64,000 nt of DNA from Sphingobacterium corticibacterium. GTDB lineage: Bacteria; Bacteroidota; Bacteroidia; Sphingobacteriales; Sphingobacteriaceae. Positions 61,192 to 64,000 of the stretch are shown here, piece after piece (position 1 is the stretch's first letter; every line of letters begins with the position of its first letter). A program made the position numbers and the translations under genes. The stretch covers positions 1,550,001 through 1,614,000 of the forward strand of contig NZ_SGIT01000001.1 in NCBI RefSeq assembly GCF_004208525.1. The letters are read 5' to 3'. Below the pieces are notes generated by a model. That model made no database searches and was not told the origin of the DNA. It saw only the letters and a list, made by a program, of their open reading frames with translations.

Positions 61192-63546
61192 CTAGCTTCC
61201 AAAACGATAACTCAATGATAATAGGATTTTCCTATTATCTGGAAAATCCGAATAAAATATTTTTAAGTCTCCATATTCACTAGTTAGCTGCGGATTAGCA
61301 TTTCTAAGCAAACCATTTACAGCTAATTTGATCATTCCGCGGTCACCAAACATTTTCTTCTCTGCTGCTAAATCCATACCATATCTTTGATCTGTCCGCG
61401 ACGGTCCGGTTGTAACTCCGGAAAGATAGTATAAGGAAATTTCGGAGCGAAAGCCATATTTAAATTGTAGCGTGTGCCGACTATTCACGGTCCAGCTCGA
61501 TCCTTTAGCGTCTAAGTTAACATTGCCGATCTCACCCGAATAGTCATTATAAAAAGCATTAGCGTAGTGACTCGCCGTCCACCAAGAATTCAATGTTTGA
61601 TTATACATGACACTCGCACTGTAATTAAGGTAACGTCCAATATTTTCGGGTCTGGATAAGTTTTCGCCTACTTGATCTCCTTGACGAATAATCCAATTGA
61701 TAATATCCCGTCCATAGGAAACACCTAACGTAGTAAACAATCTATTTTTAAATCCATGGCCTATTTCGGTGATATAGCTCTTCTCCGGTTTTAAGTCTGG
61801 ATTTCCTTCGTAGTAACTATAGGCGTCCTCGTAGATACGAAACGCATTGATATCATGATCGCCTGGTCGCTCTATACGACTACTAAATGATGTTCTTAAC
61901 GTATTATTGTCATTCAGGTTATATAGTAAAGATCCACTTGGGAACAGATCGAAATACCGTTGGTCATTTTTCTCGTTCAACGTAACCTGATTCGCATTTA
62001 TAAACGTGTACTCGCCCCGCAAACCGGCTTGATACTCGAATTGCTTATACTTCCCCGAATAAATAGCATACAGCGCCTCAATATGTTGCGTATATTGGAA
62101 ACGATTAGAAGTAGCTATATCCTGTATCCAGTTACCATTATCTAATACGGTATTGACCACATCATTATTGATAAAAAAGTATGTTCCTTTCCAGCCAAGC
62201 TCAATTTTACTTGCATCGGCAAGAGGCCTACTATAATCAAGTCTTCCCGCGTAAGTTGTATTGCTCAAATCTTGCACATTGGTACGTCCCGTAGAGGTGT
62301 TCGTATTCTGCTGAAGATGAAAAACATCCGTTTCAAAACGGTTATTATAGTCATTACCGTGGGGAGCAAAATCAAAATTGAATTTCAAAAAGTGATCTTC
62401 ACCCTCATATTTATTCGAATAATTTACATTAAATGTCCAATTTTTAAAAGACTCATCAAAGCGATTATTACTAATTGCACGTTCAGCATACACATCACCA
62501 GGATAACGCCATGTATCCATATCGATAGTTGCATACGGTTTATAACTACCTTCCATCCAATGCACGCTTCCATCCAGTATCCCTCCATCAGCAAATTCAT
62601 ACTTTGCGCCCGCGCGCACGCTATGAAACGTCGCATCATCTAGATTTTTCCGTTCATTTTGTCGTTGAAAGGATAGCAGATCCCCTTGGTCATAAAAGCT
62701 TCTTTCGGTCAGATTATGGCTATTTGTGCGGTCGTAGCTTTTAGTTCCCTGCACATACATATCTATGCCATTGACTTTGTAATGTAAGCCACCACCTAAG
62801 CCACCATGAAACTCCCGCCCCTGCGCGGCACGTAAAAATACATCCCCCCCGAAACCAACTTTAGCATTACGCTTGGTCACAATATTGATAATACCCGCTG
62901 TACCCGAAGCATCTTCACGAGCAGAAGGATTGCTCATAAGCTCTAATTTTGAGACTTCAGATGCTTGTAATCCACGCAATATACTAGCCAGTTGTTCACC
63001 CGACACGTACATATCACGACCATCTATACGCACATTGGCACCTGCACGTCCTTGGATAGAAAAATTGCCTTTTCCATCCGAAACCAGTCCCGGTGTTTTT
63101 TCTAGTAACTCCAACACATTATTTCCTTCTGCCAATACACTTCTCTCTACATCAACCACCATCTTATCCGCGTATTGCCGAATACTCGCCTGTTTTCCAA
63201 ATACTTCTACAGCCTCTATTGCCTCCTCTGTTGATTGAAGAAACATGGGAATTGCTGTTTGATGACCGTCTGCCAATGTATAAGATTCACTAAAGCCTGA
63301 AATATAACCTACTGAACTATAATGCATAATATATTCTCCCCTCTTTAGTGCACGCATTTCGAATGAACCATCCTTTGAAACATTGGTTTGCATAATCAAC
63401 GTAGAATCGGGTAAGAGCAAAAGGCGAACAGTAGCATCCTGTATCGGTAGTCCATCTCCATTAAAAACTTTCCCGGACAACGTTGTTTGGGCAAATAATC
63501 CCACTACAGAATAGGAGAACAGGATAGATAGTATTGCTGATTTCAT
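61192..63546 (-). CDS. TonB-dependent receptor-like outer-membrane beta-barrel protein
   Basis: This 784-residue protein has a signal peptide and an N-terminal CarboxypepD_reg-like domain (about 20-100, LSGKVFNGDGLPIQDATVRLL). A plug follows (about 130-210, GNFSIQGRAGANVRIDGRDMYVSGEQLASILRGL). The C-terminal barrel is of the outer-membrane beta-barrel family-3 type and ends LSLSYRFGS. The substrate is unknown. No DUF4249 or SusD partner is next to it. Confidence 0.9.
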   Translation of the reverse strand: MKSAILSILFSYSVVGLFAQTTLSGKVFNGDGLPIQDATVRLLLLPDSTLIMQTNVSKDGSFEMRALKRGEYIMHYSSVGYISGFSESYTLADGHQTAIPMFLQSTEEAIEAVEVFGKQASIRQYADKMVVDVERSVLAEGNNVLELLEKTPGLVSDGKGNFSIQGRAGANVRIDGRDMYVSGEQLASILRGLQASEVSKLELMSNPSAREDASGTAGIINIVTKRNAKVGFGGDVFLRAAQGREFHGGLGGGLHYKVNGIDMYVQGTKSYDRTNSHNLTERSFYDQGDLLSFQRQNERKNLDDATFHSVRAGAKYEFADGGILDGSVHWMEGSYKPYATIDMDTWRYPGDVYAERAISNNRFDESFKNWTFNVNYSNKYEGEDHFLKFNFDFAPHGNDYNNRFETDVFHLQQNTNTSTGRTNVQDLSNTTYAGRLDYSRPLADASKIELGWKGTYFFINNDVVNTVLDNGNWIQDIATSNRFQYTQHIEALYAIYSGKYKQFEYQAGLRGEYTFINANQVTLNEKNDQRYFDLFPSGSLLYNLNDNNTLRTSFSSRIERPGDHDINAFRIYEDAYSYYEGNPDLKPEKSYITEIGHGFKNRLFTTLGVSYGRDIINWIIRQGDQVGENLSRPENIGRYLNYSASVMYNQTLNSWWTASHYANAFYNDYSGEIGNVNLDAKGSSWTVNSRHTLQFKYGFRSEISLYYLSGVTTGPSRTDQRYGMDLAAEKKMFGDRGMIKLAVNGLLRNANPQLTSEYGDLKIFYSDFPDNRKILLSLSYRFGS

Positions 63547-63774
63547 TGTAATAGTTTTTTTGTTCTTCCCATTTGGGAAGAACCAGCTTAAGCATATAAA
63601 TTAAATAGTAATCTCTAAATATTTGCAGATTTCAACTCTTATTTAGATTAAATATATACAATAGAGTAGCATATACTTCACTTTACCGAAGTTGTATTGT
63701 CAACTATTTTAACAAAAAAAGCTAAACAACTGACTATGAGCTTTATAAATTTCAATATTTAATTGACAGCAACG
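63547..63774. other. 228-bp AT-rich intergenic stretch
   Basis: This stretch holds the upstream region of the receptor gene. I see no RNA gene, hairpin terminator or full-consensus promoter in it. Confidence 0.4.
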
Positions 63775-64000
63775 CTATAATTTTAGGGCTTTTACTATCA
63801 CAAAGCCAACATAAAAAGCTGTTCCAAAAACTATTAAAAATGCCAAAGCATCGAAATCGGAAGACCAATGTTTTTCGAGGACGAATTCGCGGTAGGTGTA
63901 ATAGGCCGCTGCTTTATCAGCAGGATAATCCAGGGGCATATCCTGCATGCCGAGCGGCGAGCGAAAATAGTATTGTCCTGTCGGGCGATGTTTTAAAAAG
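63775..64000 (-). CDS. C-terminal part of an unidentified membrane protein (5' truncated by window)
   Basis: On the minus strand an open frame runs in from the right edge and stops at the TAG at 63777-63775, giving about 75 residues. It contains HRPTGQYYFRSPLGMQDMPL and ends in one hydrophobic helix (ALAFLIVFGTAFYVGFVIVKALKL). It is probably the tail of a polytopic or single-pass membrane protein. I do not recognise the family. Confidence 0.55.
   Translation of the reverse strand, partial: FLKHRPTGQYYFRSPLGMQDMPLDYPADKAAAYYTYREFVLEKHWSSDFDALAFLIVFGTAFYVGFVIVKALKL

Overview
The window reads as chromosome of a Bacteroidota bacterium, most likely family Sphingobacteriaceae (Sphingobacterium/Pedobacter type). 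The signs are TonB-receptor/DUF4249 and DUF4783/DUF4397 proteins, many SPII lipoproteins, LuxR-type two-component systems, a clade II (Sec-type) nitrous oxide reductase cluster, and promoters of the Bacteroidota form TTG-N19..21-TAnnTTTG. Genus assignment is inference. I see no rRNA, tRNA, CRISPR array or insertion sequence.

Layout. 1-10978: housekeeping genes: 3' end of polX, an M48 protease, plsY, nadC, a DUF4783 protein, gpmI, a small lipoprotein, apt, a ComEA-like protein, an RND adaptor/TolC pair and a polysaccharide deacetylase. 11266-19587: a reverse-strand envelope block (DUF4249 lipoprotein, TonB receptor, esterase, lipoprotein), then a fused FAD/Fe-S oxidoreductase and a secreted protein. 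19869-22382: an Lrp regulator with an EamA exporter, then a DUF4397 lipoprotein. 22427-33605: a nitrous oxide respiration island. A Crp/Fnr regulator and a heme-copper-oxidase-like membrane protein diverge from cytochrome c, nosZ, a membrane protein, nosL, nosD, nosF and nosY. These are followed by a ric/scdA nitrosative-damage repair gene, a second oxidase-like membrane protein and a SufT-like protein. A GH43 enzyme follows.

34626-41727 is the most unusual stretch. A four-gene sensory cassette (lipoprotein, multi-pass membrane protein, histidine kinase, LuxR response regulator) is tandemly duplicated with a 3.147 kb offset. A third lipoprotein paralogue lies upstream and is followed by only the first codons of a membrane-protein gene. 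All three lipoprotein genes carry the same promoter. The kinase and regulator copies are almost identical while the membrane and lipoprotein genes have diverged, and one membrane gene has a one-base frameshift.

42077-48501: a LexA/CI-type repressor gene faces a small gene, a 998-residue collagen-like surface lipoprotein, an outer-membrane barrel, a tiny membrane peptide and a clostripain-family protease. Two matching ACAAT-N5-ATTGT sites lie at the promoters of the small gene and the collagen-like gene.

48579-64000: smc; a DUF4198 protein; msrA; two adjacent reverse-strand operons of DoxX/SRPBCC/VOC proteins, one led by an ArsR repressor under a 44-bp palindrome; a GlxA-type regulator; two exported ferritin-like proteins facing an ECF sigma/anti-sigma pair; a small acidic protein; a TonB-type outer-membrane receptor; and the 3' end of a further membrane-protein gene cut by the window edge.
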